This document shows positions 1-7,419 of a stretch of DNA of 64,000 nt, piece by piece (positions within the stretch are counted from its first letter, which is position 1; each line of letters starts with the position of its first letter). Source of the stretch: an uncultured Hungatella sp. GTDB taxonomy: Bacteria > Bacillota > Clostridia > Lachnospirales > Lachnospiraceae. The DNA is taken from the NCBI GenBank assembly GCA_949879795.1, contig CATLBR010000011.1:1-64000 (forward strand), written 5' to 3'. The position numbers and the translations under genes were made by a program. Below the pieces are notes generated by a model that worked only from the letters and a program-made list of their open reading frames with translations, did not search any database and was not told the DNA's origin.

Positions 1-206
1 CTCAATCGGCTTCGCCGCAAATTTTGAGCGATTTGTCAAGCGTTTTTTGAAAAAAAGTGGGTGATTTTTTGAAATAAGGGTCTGAAAGCCTTATAAAATC
101 AGGGCTTAAGATTCCGAAAAGTTATCATCTTAGATAGGAGGATTTTCCCTTACTCAACCCGCGGCCCCCGCCCACAGGCGGCAATACCCCTTTCGGAGAC
201 CTGCGC
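1..206. other. Left-edge intergenic sequence, unassigned
   Basis: No convincing reading frame, RNA gene or mobile-element end was seen here. The first 150 bases are AT-rich with several T runs. Around 172-189 there is a short GC-rich hairpin (ccgcc-caca-ggcgg followed by caat) that recurs near 21048 and 23086 and is listed as a dispersed repeat. Confidence 0.4.
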
Positions 207-242
207 GTAAAAACGGGACGCCCCACCTGAGACATCCCGTTG
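207..242 (-). terminator. Rho-independent terminator of the AlbA_2-domain gene
   Basis: On the minus strand an 8-bp stem (acgggatg at 240-233 with cgtcccgt at 220-213, one G-T pair) is followed by a run of T (plus-strand A at 209-213). It lies about 30 bases beyond the stop of the minus-strand gene ending at 273. Confidence 0.75.
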
Positions 243-272
243 TCCATACCTTATTTTTCATTATTTCGCAAT

Positions 273-1733
273 TTATTGCTGGCCCTCTGAATTCGTATAA
301 AACAACTGCCTTTGGCTCTTAGGTTTTTCCGGTATGCTCATGGACATCATCCCTTGCTCCACCAGAGGCATCACATGCCGGCCGATGGCATAGGAAACGG
401 AGGTAAGACCCAGATATTCACAGATCTCCTTTCTGGTCCTGGGAGTTCTGCAGAATAGCAGCAGATTTTTCACATCCTCATACTGCGGGTCGGAAACAGA
501 AGCCTTTTTCTCCGGCTCCCTGTAAAACCGAACCACAAAGCTGCCTCTTTGATCGGAAAATTCCGGCTCTCTCAAGCCATACTCCTCCATAGCTCTCCTG
601 ATGGTGGGGATCCCCGAGTACCTGTTCTCCGTGACGCCCAAGATCTCCAGAGCCAGGGCCAGCACCGGATTACGAGTATCCGGCTGTACTTTGCCCAGCT
701 GATCGCACCGGATCCTGCCGTAGATTCCGCCGGGATTACGGATCTCCAGCCTGTCCTCAAACATAAGAATCTGGATCGGCATGCCCTCAGTCTGAAAGCT
801 GTAATCCCGATGTACCAAGGCATTGATCACCGCCTCTCTCACCGCCGCCATGGGATAGTCCGTCCTGTCCTCCCTCTTCCCGTCGAACTGTCTGATAATA
901 GTTCTGGTTCTCATATTTTTTCTCACAAATGCCAATGCTCCTTCCAGCATCTGAGGGATGGTTCCCTCAATCCTCTGATTATCCAGAAACCGTTCGCCCA
1001 GAACACCTGTCTCTCCCAACTCAGTCCCCGGAACCACGACTGCCGTCACACACAGCTGGGGAACATAGGCCTGGGGGAACATGCCGAACAGCATAACTGC
1101 AGCCAGTGTCACCTGTCCCTTCCTGGTGATGCTCATCAATTCACAGATATCTGTATCCTGCAGACCGGCCAAGTTGGGTTTCCCCCTCTTCAGCTGCCGG
1201 ATATAATCTTCCACCGCCTCCTGATTCAGAGAAGAAAAGGCTGCCCTGGGCACCTGCCTCACATCGTCCTGATATTTCTTCCGGAATGCCTCATAGCTGT
1301 AGATCTCATACTCGGTCATAGGCTCATCGCTGTCGCCAATCCGCACAAAAGATCCCTTTAACCTTCCCGACCCCCTGTAATAGCAGGGCCGCTCCGCCAG
1401 ATCCATGCCTGGGATCTCTGCCGCCACAAAGCTCTTTCCCTCTTTTTCCAGTATTGTCAAAAGAGGCCTCACCGCCGGTTCCATCTGCAGGCACTGGGCA
1501 TTTACCTTCTTCTGAAGATCCTGGGCATCATAAACTCCGTTTTCCTCATAATCCTGCTCTTCATCAATGCCAAAGACGATAATGCCTCCGTCATCCTGAT
1601 TGGAGAAGCCGGACAAGGTGTCGTAAAGTTTTTTAGGGCATCCCCCTGCCGCGCTTTTTAACTCCAATGTCTGTGTCTCACATTTCAGATTTTGGATTTT
1701 ATTTAATAATTCAGCAAATTCTTCTGATGTCAT
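273..1733 (-). CDS. AlbA_2 (Schlafen-like) domain ATP-binding protein
   Basis: A 486-residue protein of the family often labelled 'ATP-binding protein' or 'RecG-like transcriptional regulator'. The N-terminal part (about 15-140) fits an AlbA_2 domain: an ELK start, then FSNQDDGGIIVFGI, typical of the nucleic-acid/nucleotide-binding core. The middle (about 290-400) fits the degenerate HATPase_c_4 module, with AVREAVINALVHRDYS and the glycine-rich ENRYSGIPTIRRAMEEYGL. The end (about 420-475) looks like a winged helix (TRKEICEYLGLTSVSYAIG). Such proteins are thought to be DNA-binding regulators, but few have a known target. It has its own ribosome site (AGGAGG) at 1741-1748 and its own terminator. 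No neighbour suggests a pathway. Confidence 0.8.
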   Translation of the reverse strand: MTSEEFAELLNKIQNLKCETQTLELKSAAGGCPKKLYDTLSGFSNQDDGGIIVFGIDEEQDYEENGVYDAQDLQKKVNAQCLQMEPAVRPLLTILEKEGKSFVAAEIPGMDLAERPCYYRGSGRLKGSFVRIGDSDEPMTEYEIYSYEAFRKKYQDDVRQVPRAAFSSLNQEAVEDYIRQLKRGKPNLAGLQDTDICELMSITRKGQVTLAAVMLFGMFPQAYVPQLCVTAVVVPGTELGETGVLGERFLDNQRIEGTIPQMLEGALAFVRKNMRTRTIIRQFDGKREDRTDYPMAAVREAVINALVHRDYSFQTEGMPIQILMFEDRLEIRNPGGIYGRIRCDQLGKVQPDTRNPVLALALEILGVTENRYSGIPTIRRAMEEYGLREPEFSDQRGSFVVRFYREPEKKASVSDPQYEDVKNLLLFCRTPRTRKEICEYLGLTSVSYAIGRHVMPLVEQGMMSMSIPEKPKSQRQLFYTNSEGQQ

Positions 1734-1955
1734 TTTAGTTTCTCCTCCTATATATTTAACATTTTACCATTTTATTTGAGTTTATGCAAGAAACTAAAAT
1801 CAACAATTTGAGATTCTGCTTTAAATTTCACTTTCTGTTTTATGCCGATGTTTCTCTGTGAAACACTGCGTATCTCCTTGATTGCCTCACTGCAGGGCCT
1901 GCCTGGTCTGTTCATTGCGGCTCTGCCTCCCCGGCCCCGCAGCCATATGGCTGTA

Positions 1956-2160
1956 TCAAACATCCACAGATTGTATCATAATCGGTTTCCCCGTAGTCTG
2001 GTACAGATGCACGACGGAACTCCAGTCTCCATAGTAGGCGTCGCTCACGGCGATGGCCCTGTCCATATCGGGAGAGTCGTCATAGATGCCCCAGCCTGCT
2101 CACCCGATCCAGCTTCGGAGAGCCCAGCCCCAGAATTTTTTTCTTCCAATAGGGACGGCT
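1956..2160 (-). pseudogene. Relic of a CDP-glycerol glycerophosphotransferase-like gene
   Basis: Just after the phosphohexomutase stop, minus-strand translation gives two recognisable pieces in different frames. The first (about 2151-2099) reads YWKKKILGLGSPKLDRV. The second (about 2098-1959) contains GWGIYDDSPDMDRAIAVSDA, then YYGDWSSVVHLYQTTGKPIM, and ends at a TGA at 1956-1958. From memory of the family, these match the 'LGSPKFD' and 'AVSDAYYGD..SSVV..Y..TGKPVMIQ' blocks of clostridial proteins annotated as CDP-glycerol glycerophosphotransferases. In intact proteins the blocks are separated by several dozen residues, so this looks like an internal deletion plus a frameshift in a C-terminal remnant. 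No start codon or ribosome site is visible. Confidence 0.55.
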
Positions 2161-2180
2161 GGCCTCCCCCGCATTCTTTG

Positions 2181-3932
2181 TCAGCACATCAGCTCCCCTG
2201 CCAGCCCCGCAGCCGCCCTGGCCAGGCTCTCCAGCTGCCTGTCCCCGTCCTCTTTGCTGTCTCCCCTGACTCCCATGTAGATCTTCATCTTCGGCTCTGT
2301 CCCCGACGGGCGGACACAGCACCAGGCACCTCTTTCCAGGTCAAAATACAGCACATTGGAGCGGGGAAGCCCTGCGCCGGCCGTCTCTCCTGTCCTGCAG
2401 TCCAGCACTGTCCCCTTCTCATAATCCCTGAACTTCTCCACCTTGTACTCCCCGATTCTCTCCGGCGGATTCCTTCGCAGTTCCTCCAAAAGACTCTGTA
2501 TCTTTCCCGCGCCTTCCACTCCCTTCATGGTCACCGTGGACAGGCCCTCCCGGAAATATCCGTATTTCTCAAAAAGCAGGTCCATCTGCTCACACAGGGT
2601 CAACCCCTTTGACCGGTAGTAGGCGGCCGCCTCGCACAGCATGGCCACCGCCGCCACCGCGTCCTTATCCCTGGCGTGAGTACCCGTCAGGCAGCCGTAG
2701 CTCTCCTCATAGCCGAAGAGAAACCGACGGTCGCCGTTTTGCTCAAAAAACTTGATCTGTTCCCCTATGTATTTGAAGCCTGTGAGAGTCTCGATCCGCT
2801 CCACGCCGTAGGCCTCCGCTATGGCCCGGGACATCTTTCCCGACACGATCGTGGTCACCACCGCCCCGTCCGGCGGAAGCCGGCCCAGTTCCTTTTTCTG
2901 AGACAGAATGTATTCCATGATGATCATACCCGACATGTTTCCCGTAAACGGCCGGTATACCCCGGTGTCCCTGTCCCTGGCGTAGATTCCCAGCCGGTCC
3001 GCATCCGGATCCGTGGCAAGAACCACATCCGCCTCCACCTGCCCGGCCAGCCCCAGAGCCAGGGCAAAGGCCTCTGGATCCTCCGGATTGGGATAGCTGA
3101 CCGTGGGGAAATCTCCGTCGGGATGTTCCTGTTCCGGAACCACAAACACCTGCTCAAACCCCAGCTCCCTGAGGATCCGCCGCACAGGCAGATTTCCCGT
3201 GCCGTGGAGGGGGGTGTAGACGATTTTCATGTCTCGCCCCTGCTCTGCAAGGATCTCTTTGTGAAGCACCAGCTTCTTCAGCTCCTCCATGTACCGGCTG
3301 TCGATCTCGGGCCCGATCTCCTGATAGAGCCCCCTGCTTTTTGCCTCCTGAAAATCCATAGTTCTCACCTGGCTGTAATCGGCAATGCCGTTGACCTCCC
3401 GTATGATCTCCTTGTCTCTGGGGGCGGTGATCTGCGCCCCGTCCTCCCAGTACACCTTGTAGCCGTTGTATTCCGGCGGGTTGTGGCTGGCCGTCACCAC
3501 AATCCCCGCCGCGCACCCCAGCTCCCTGAGGGCAAAGGACAGTTCCGGCGTGGGCCGCAGGGACTCAAACACATATGCGCGGATACCGTTTGCCGCCAGG
3601 CACAGAGCCGCCTCCCGGGCAAATTCCGGAGATCCGTGTCTGGAATCGAAAGCGATGGCCGCCCCTCTCTCTCCTGCCTTCTCCCTGTTGATATAGTTGG
3701 CAAGACCCTGGGTCGCTTTCCTCACCGTGTACACGTTCATCCGGTTGGTGCCTGCCCCCAGCACTCCTCTCAGGCCTCCGGTTCCAAACTCCAGCTCCCG
3801 GTAAAAACGGTCCGTGATCTCCTGCTCATCGCCCCTGAGAGCCTCCAGCTCTTTTTTCGTCTCCTGGTCAAACACCGGCGACCCCAGCCATGCTTCATAC
3901 TCCCTGGCCGCCCTCTCTTCCAATCCTTCCAT
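2181..3932 (-). CDS. Phosphoglucomutase/phosphomannomutase (alpha-D-phosphohexomutase)
   Basis: Interconverts hexose-1- and hexose-6-phosphates in the cytoplasm. The 583-residue protein has the phosphoserine loop TASHNPPEYNGYK (147-159, Ser149), the metal-binding DPDADR (308-313) and a C-terminal sugar-phosphate loop RPSGTEPKMKIY. Length fits the Firmicutes phosphoglucomutase family. The start at 3932 has GGGGAGG six bases upstream; a second ATG at 3935 is too close to that site, and longer in-frame extensions run into the GH130 gene and have no ribosome site. It follows the GH130 gene by 13 bases. That position suggests its substrate includes the mannose-1-phosphate released by GH130, giving mannose-6-phosphate, although it may also act on glucose phosphates. 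The family assignment is firm; the mannose role is inferred from context. Confidence 0.9.
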   Translation of the reverse strand: MEGLEERAAREYEAWLGSPVFDQETKKELEALRGDEQEITDRFYRELEFGTGGLRGVLGAGTNRMNVYTVRKATQGLANYINREKAGERGAAIAFDSRHGSPEFAREAALCLAANGIRAYVFESLRPTPELSFALRELGCAAGIVVTASHNPPEYNGYKVYWEDGAQITAPRDKEIIREVNGIADYSQVRTMDFQEAKSRGLYQEIGPEIDSRYMEELKKLVLHKEILAEQGRDMKIVYTPLHGTGNLPVRRILRELGFEQVFVVPEQEHPDGDFPTVSYPNPEDPEAFALALGLAGQVEADVVLATDPDADRLGIYARDRDTGVYRPFTGNMSGMIIMEYILSQKKELGRLPPDGAVVTTIVSGKMSRAIAEAYGVERIETLTGFKYIGEQIKFFEQNGDRRFLFGYEESYGCLTGTHARDKDAVAAVAMLCEAAAYYRSKGLTLCEQMDLLFEKYGYFREGLSTVTMKGVEGAGKIQSLLEELRRNPPERIGEYKVEKFRDYEKGTVLDCRTGETAGAGLPRSNVLYFDLERGAWCCVRPSGTEPKMKIYMGVRGDSKEDGDRQLESLARAAAGLAGELMC

Positions 3933-3945
3933 CATATGCCTCCCC

Positions 3946-4965
3946 TTATCTGCGTCCGGTCTCCCTGTCGCTTTCCATGAGCCTGCTGTGCTCCTTGATA
4001 TAAGCTCCGATCTCATCGGCTCTTGTAAATGCCAGCGCGATGTAGCTGTCAGCCGCGCCGTAGTAGATGGCGATTCTCCCGTCCGACGGATCGCAGAGTG
4101 TGGCGCATGGGAAACAGACATTTGCCACAAATCCTCTCTCCTCGTACCACTCCTCCGGAGTCAGGAGGAAATCCTCGCACCGGTATCTGACGATCGAAGG
4201 ATTGTCCAGATCCAGGATGGCGCCGCCGATGCTGTACACATACCCGTTGCAGGTGCTGCTGACTCCGTGATAGAAAAGCAGCCACCCTTCATCGGTCTCG
4301 ATAGGCGCCGCCCCGCCTCCGATTTTTAAGGACTGCCACCACTCCTCCCCTTTTCCCATGACATGGCGGTGTTTCCCCCAGTATGTCATGTCCGGGCTCT
4401 CGCTGAGAAAAATGTCTCCGAAGGGCGTATGGCCGCTGTCGCTGGGGCGGGACAGAAGCATAAAATTCCCCCCTACTTTTCTGGGAAACAGAACCGCGTT
4501 TCTGTTAAACGGGAGAAACGGATTTTCCAACCGCTGAAACGACTTAAAATCTCTTGTCACTGCCATGCCGATGGCTGCCCCGTAAAAATCCTGACACCAC
4601 ATAATATAGTAGGTGTCCTCCACCTTCACAAGCCTGGGGTCATAGGCATATGGGGGCATAAACTCCCGTCCGTCTTCATCTGTAAAATGAATTTTCTCTT
4701 TCTCAAAATCCCAGCGGATGCCGTCTTTGCTTCTCCCCAGATAGATGTAGGGCACCCCGTTGACCTGCTCTCCCCGGAACACACCGATAAATCCGTCTTC
4801 AAAGGGTACCACGGCGGAGTTGAATATCCTGCTCACTCCCTTTATTGGGTTTCTCCCCACCACAGGATTGTCCCTGTATCTCCACACCGGCGCATTCTCA
4901 GGCTTTTTTTCCTGCTCCTGCCACGGCATATTTTTAATCTCGGGCGCAATAAGTTTCATATCCAT
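3946..4965 (-). CDS. GH130 beta-1,4-mannooligosaccharide phosphorylase
   Basis: A 339-residue cytoplasmic glycoside phosphorylase without a signal peptide. It shows the five-bladed propeller signatures of GH130: NPVVGRNP near 33-40, FNSAVVPFEDGFIGVFRGE (48-66), and AYDPRL near 107-112, whose Asp is the family's proton donor. The length (about 330) matches subfamily GH130_2 (mannooligosaccharide phosphorylases) better than the longer GH130_1 mannosylglucose enzymes, but this is a judgement without alignment. The enzyme uses phosphate to remove the non-reducing mannose, giving alpha-mannose-1-phosphate. GGAGG lies six bases before the ATG. It sits between GH36 and the phosphohexomutase in one minus-strand group, which supports an intracellular mannan-degradation role. 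Confidence 0.88.
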   Translation of the reverse strand: MDMKLIAPEIKNMPWQEQEKKPENAPVWRYRDNPVVGRNPIKGVSRIFNSAVVPFEDGFIGVFRGEQVNGVPYIYLGRSKDGIRWDFEKEKIHFTDEDGREFMPPYAYDPRLVKVEDTYYIMWCQDFYGAAIGMAVTRDFKSFQRLENPFLPFNRNAVLFPRKVGGNFMLLSRPSDSGHTPFGDIFLSESPDMTYWGKHRHVMGKGEEWWQSLKIGGGAAPIETDEGWLLFYHGVSSTCNGYVYSIGGAILDLDNPSIVRYRCEDFLLTPEEWYEERGFVANVCFPCATLCDPSDGRIAIYYGAADSYIALAFTRADEIGAYIKEHSRLMESDRETGRR

Positions 4966-4994
4966 ATATCCTCCTCATCTTCTTATTTTCTATA

Positions 4995-7265
4995 TCATCC
5001 CACCCTGGTAAAATGGTACATCACACTGACAAAATCGCCTTTCATCCGGGGAACCAACAATCCCCCGTACATCAACAGGGCCCCTTTATATATCTTCCCG
5101 TCCATCGAAGGCAGGGTAACCTTCTCGTCAGAATCCAGCATGGAGAACTCCTCCTTCCTGCATTCTTCGTCTTCTTCCTCCAGCCGGTACTCCGCCTCCG
5201 GGGCCAGTCCCTTCAGGTATATTTTCCTGCTTCTCTGGTTGGGCTCCGCGAGGACCTGGACATATGTCACCAGGGCTTCATCCTTTTCTTTGGACACCAC
5301 CTGCCAGCAGTCATACCGGTGATTCTCGGACCAAGAGGCGATCCGGTAATAATCCCCCTCCCGAACCAAAGGCTGGAAACGGTGGTACATCTCCACCTGC
5401 TCCTGGATCATATTTTTCTCATCTTCCGACAGCCTGGTGATATCCAGCTCATACCCAAAAGTTCCCGCCATGGCCACATGCCCACGGGTCTCAAAAGGCG
5501 TGATGCGCCCCACAATGTGATTGGGGCACGCGCTTACGTGGGCGCCCATGGCCCCCAGAGGATAAAGAAGGGCTGTTCCCTCCTGTATGGCCAGGCGTTC
5601 AACCGCATCCATATCATCGGAGCACCAGATCTGCGGGCTGTAGTAGAGCATCCCCGGGTCGAACCTGGCTCCCCCGCTGGCGCAGTTTTCCAGCAGAAGA
5701 TCCGGAAATTCCCTGTGAAGCCTCTCCTGCAGCTCATACACTCCCAATATATACCTGTGAAACAGTTCGCCCTGATGCTCCCGCCCCAGACAGCAGCCTC
5801 CCACATCGGTCATCTGCCGGTTCATATCCCATTTTACATAAGAAATAGGAGCGCTTTTCAATATTTCCGAAACAGACTGCCAGACATAGTCAACCACCTC
5901 CTGCCTGGAAAGATCCAGCACGTACTGGGCCCTGCTCTGGACAGGTTCTCTTCCCGGTATATGCATAGCCCAGTCAGGGTGCTCCCTGTACAAATCGGAG
6001 TCCGGAGACACCATCTCAGGCTCAAACCAGATGCCGAACTCAATTCCCAGCTTCTTTACCTCCTCCACAAGACAGGGAAGTTTTTCCGGGATTTTCTTTT
6101 CGTTTACCTTCCAGTCACCCAGAGAGCCTGCAGGCTCATTGCGTTGTCCAAACCACCCATCGTCCAAAACCAGCATCTCGATTCCCCGCTCAGCCGCTTC
6201 CCTCGCTATCTCCAGAAGCCTGCGGGAATCAAAATCAAAATAAGTTGCTTCCCAGTTGTTGATGAGAATAGGCCGCTTTTTGTGAAGATATGAACTGCGG
6301 ATCAGATGCCCCCTGTACAGATCATGGAAAATACGGGTCATCTTCCCAAGTCCCTGGTCTGAGTAGACGCACACCACCTCCGGCGCCGTAAAGGACTCTC
6401 CCTGACCCAGCACCCACTCGAAGCCCTCCGGGTTGATGCCCATGAGCATCCTGACGCTGCCGAACTGGCTCAGCTCCGCCTCCGCCACAAAATTGCCTGA
6501 ATAGACAAAATGCATGGCGTAGACGTCGCCCCTGTCCTGTCCCGCATCCCGTCCCATCACCGCCAGAAACGGGTGATCCTGGTGGCCCGACTCTCCTCTG
6601 CAGGAAGAAACCATCTGCTTCCCAAAACACAGAGGTCTGCGCACCATGTGGCGCTCCCGCGCCCAGGAACCTCCCAGGGTAAGCAGATCCACATCTTCCC
6701 CGTCCATATCCATGCAGGCTGTCAGCACTTTCTCCAGGTACAGGGGCTGCTGCCCTTCGTTGATCAGTTCAACGCTCCGAACCACCGCAGGACTGTCCGC
6801 AAATACGCTGTACCGCAAAATCACCTTCAACCCCAGAACATGGTCCCGGCAGTCCAGCTCCAGCGTCGCGGCCTTTCCCTCTTTTCCCCCGGCTTCAAAC
6901 GTGGCGGGCAGCCCCGGCAGTCTCGGCTTGCCGTCCAAAATCCGATGTCCCTCATAGTGCAGCTCGCATCCTCTGTAACCGTCGGCGGAGCGCACCCTCA
7001 GACAGCTCTCCCGGTAATCCCCGACTCCCCATGTGGAGTATTCCCACGGAAAACAATCGGCAAAAGAACCTTTGTCTTTGATATTGTTGGAAGGGACAAA
7101 GGGTTTCTCATCCGTCCTCATAAGATAACCGCACCTGCTGTCGTCTATCTTTCTGCCATAGTAAACATGGCCCACATACACCCCATCGGCAATACCGATG
7201 ACGTATTCCGTATCCTGGGCAGTCAGCCGAAATAATCCTTCATTCTTCAAATATTCAATTCCCAT
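4995..7265 (-). CDS. GH36 alpha-galactosidase, cytoplasmic
   Basis: A 756-residue GH36 enzyme, the usual length for the bacterial tetrameric type. It has the N-terminal beta-supersandwich, then a TIM barrel with LVLDDGWFG (365-373), the nucleophile Asp480 in YVKWDMNR, ENCASGGARFDPG (526-538), and the acid/base Asp550 in CSDDMDA. No signal peptide is present, so it acts on imported oligosaccharides. In this locus the likely job is to strip alpha-1,6-galactose branches from galactomanno-oligosaccharides before phosphorolysis by GH130. An AGGAAG site precedes the ATG. It starts the second half of the locus: a strong terminator (7381-7412) separates it from the 2306-residue gene upstream. No clear own promoter was found in 7266-7380, so it may depend on read-through. 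Confidence 0.93.
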   Translation of the reverse strand: MGIEYLKNEGLFRLTAQDTEYVIGIADGVYVGHVYYGRKIDDSRCGYLMRTDEKPFVPSNNIKDKGSFADCFPWEYSTWGVGDYRESCLRVRSADGYRGCELHYEGHRILDGKPRLPGLPATFEAGGKEGKAATLELDCRDHVLGLKVILRYSVFADSPAVVRSVELINEGQQPLYLEKVLTACMDMDGEDVDLLTLGGSWARERHMVRRPLCFGKQMVSSCRGESGHQDHPFLAVMGRDAGQDRGDVYAMHFVYSGNFVAEAELSQFGSVRMLMGINPEGFEWVLGQGESFTAPEVVCVYSDQGLGKMTRIFHDLYRGHLIRSSYLHKKRPILINNWEATYFDFDSRRLLEIAREAAERGIEMLVLDDGWFGQRNEPAGSLGDWKVNEKKIPEKLPCLVEEVKKLGIEFGIWFEPEMVSPDSDLYREHPDWAMHIPGREPVQSRAQYVLDLSRQEVVDYVWQSVSEILKSAPISYVKWDMNRQMTDVGGCCLGREHQGELFHRYILGVYELQERLHREFPDLLLENCASGGARFDPGMLYYSPQIWCSDDMDAVERLAIQEGTALLYPLGAMGAHVSACPNHIVGRITPFETRGHVAMAGTFGYELDITRLSEDEKNMIQEQVEMYHRFQPLVREGDYYRIASWSENHRYDCWQVVSKEKDEALVTYVQVLAEPNQRSRKIYLKGLAPEAEYRLEEEDEECRKEEFSMLDSDEKVTLPSMDGKIYKGALLMYGGLLVPRMKGDFVSVMYHFTRVG

Positions 7266-7311
7266 GCCTCATTTCTTCCTTTCTATATCTCGGGCTTTTA
7301 CTTTATGAGTC

Positions 7312-7335
7312 CGCAGCCGGGCGCATGCAGGTTTG
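7312..7335. repeat. 24-bp intergenic repeat, copy 1
   Basis: cgcagccgggcgcatgcagg plus tttg matches 21 of 24 positions at 23148-23171. Both copies lie in the 5' leader of a minus-strand carbohydrate gene (GH36 here; the CBM32-like gene there). It may be a dispersed repeat fragment or a leader element. Confidence 0.45.
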
Positions 7336-7380
7336 GTTGACAGCTGTAAGAAATGTCAAATCTGTCTGCCGCTTTCTAAG

Positions 7381-7412
7381 AAAAGGGACGCCGCCCCCGC
7401 GGCGCCCCTTTT
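7381..7412 (-). terminator. Terminator after the 2306-residue gene
   Basis: A 14-bp stem (plus arms 7381-7394 and 7399-7412, one mismatch) made of a GC-rich core flanked by A/T runs. On the minus strand it reads AAAAGGGGCGCCGC, a four-base loop, then the other arm ending CCCTTTT and CTTAG. It lies just past the stop at 7420 and splits the locus into two transcription blocks unless read through. Confidence 0.8.
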
Positions 7413-7419
7413 TAAAACT

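Noticed and set aside
1-160. Possible end of an insertion sequence at the left edge
   Set aside because: Some T-rich and repeated-looking stretches, but no inverted repeat pair or transposase remnant could be shown.
2676-3980. 434-codon plus-strand frame over the phosphohexomutase gene
   Set aside because: Mirror of a well-conserved enzyme on the other strand; low-complexity translation with no recognisable domain.
5013-6293. 426-codon plus-strand frame over GH36
   Set aside because: Antisense shadow of a GH36 gene with intact catalytic residues.
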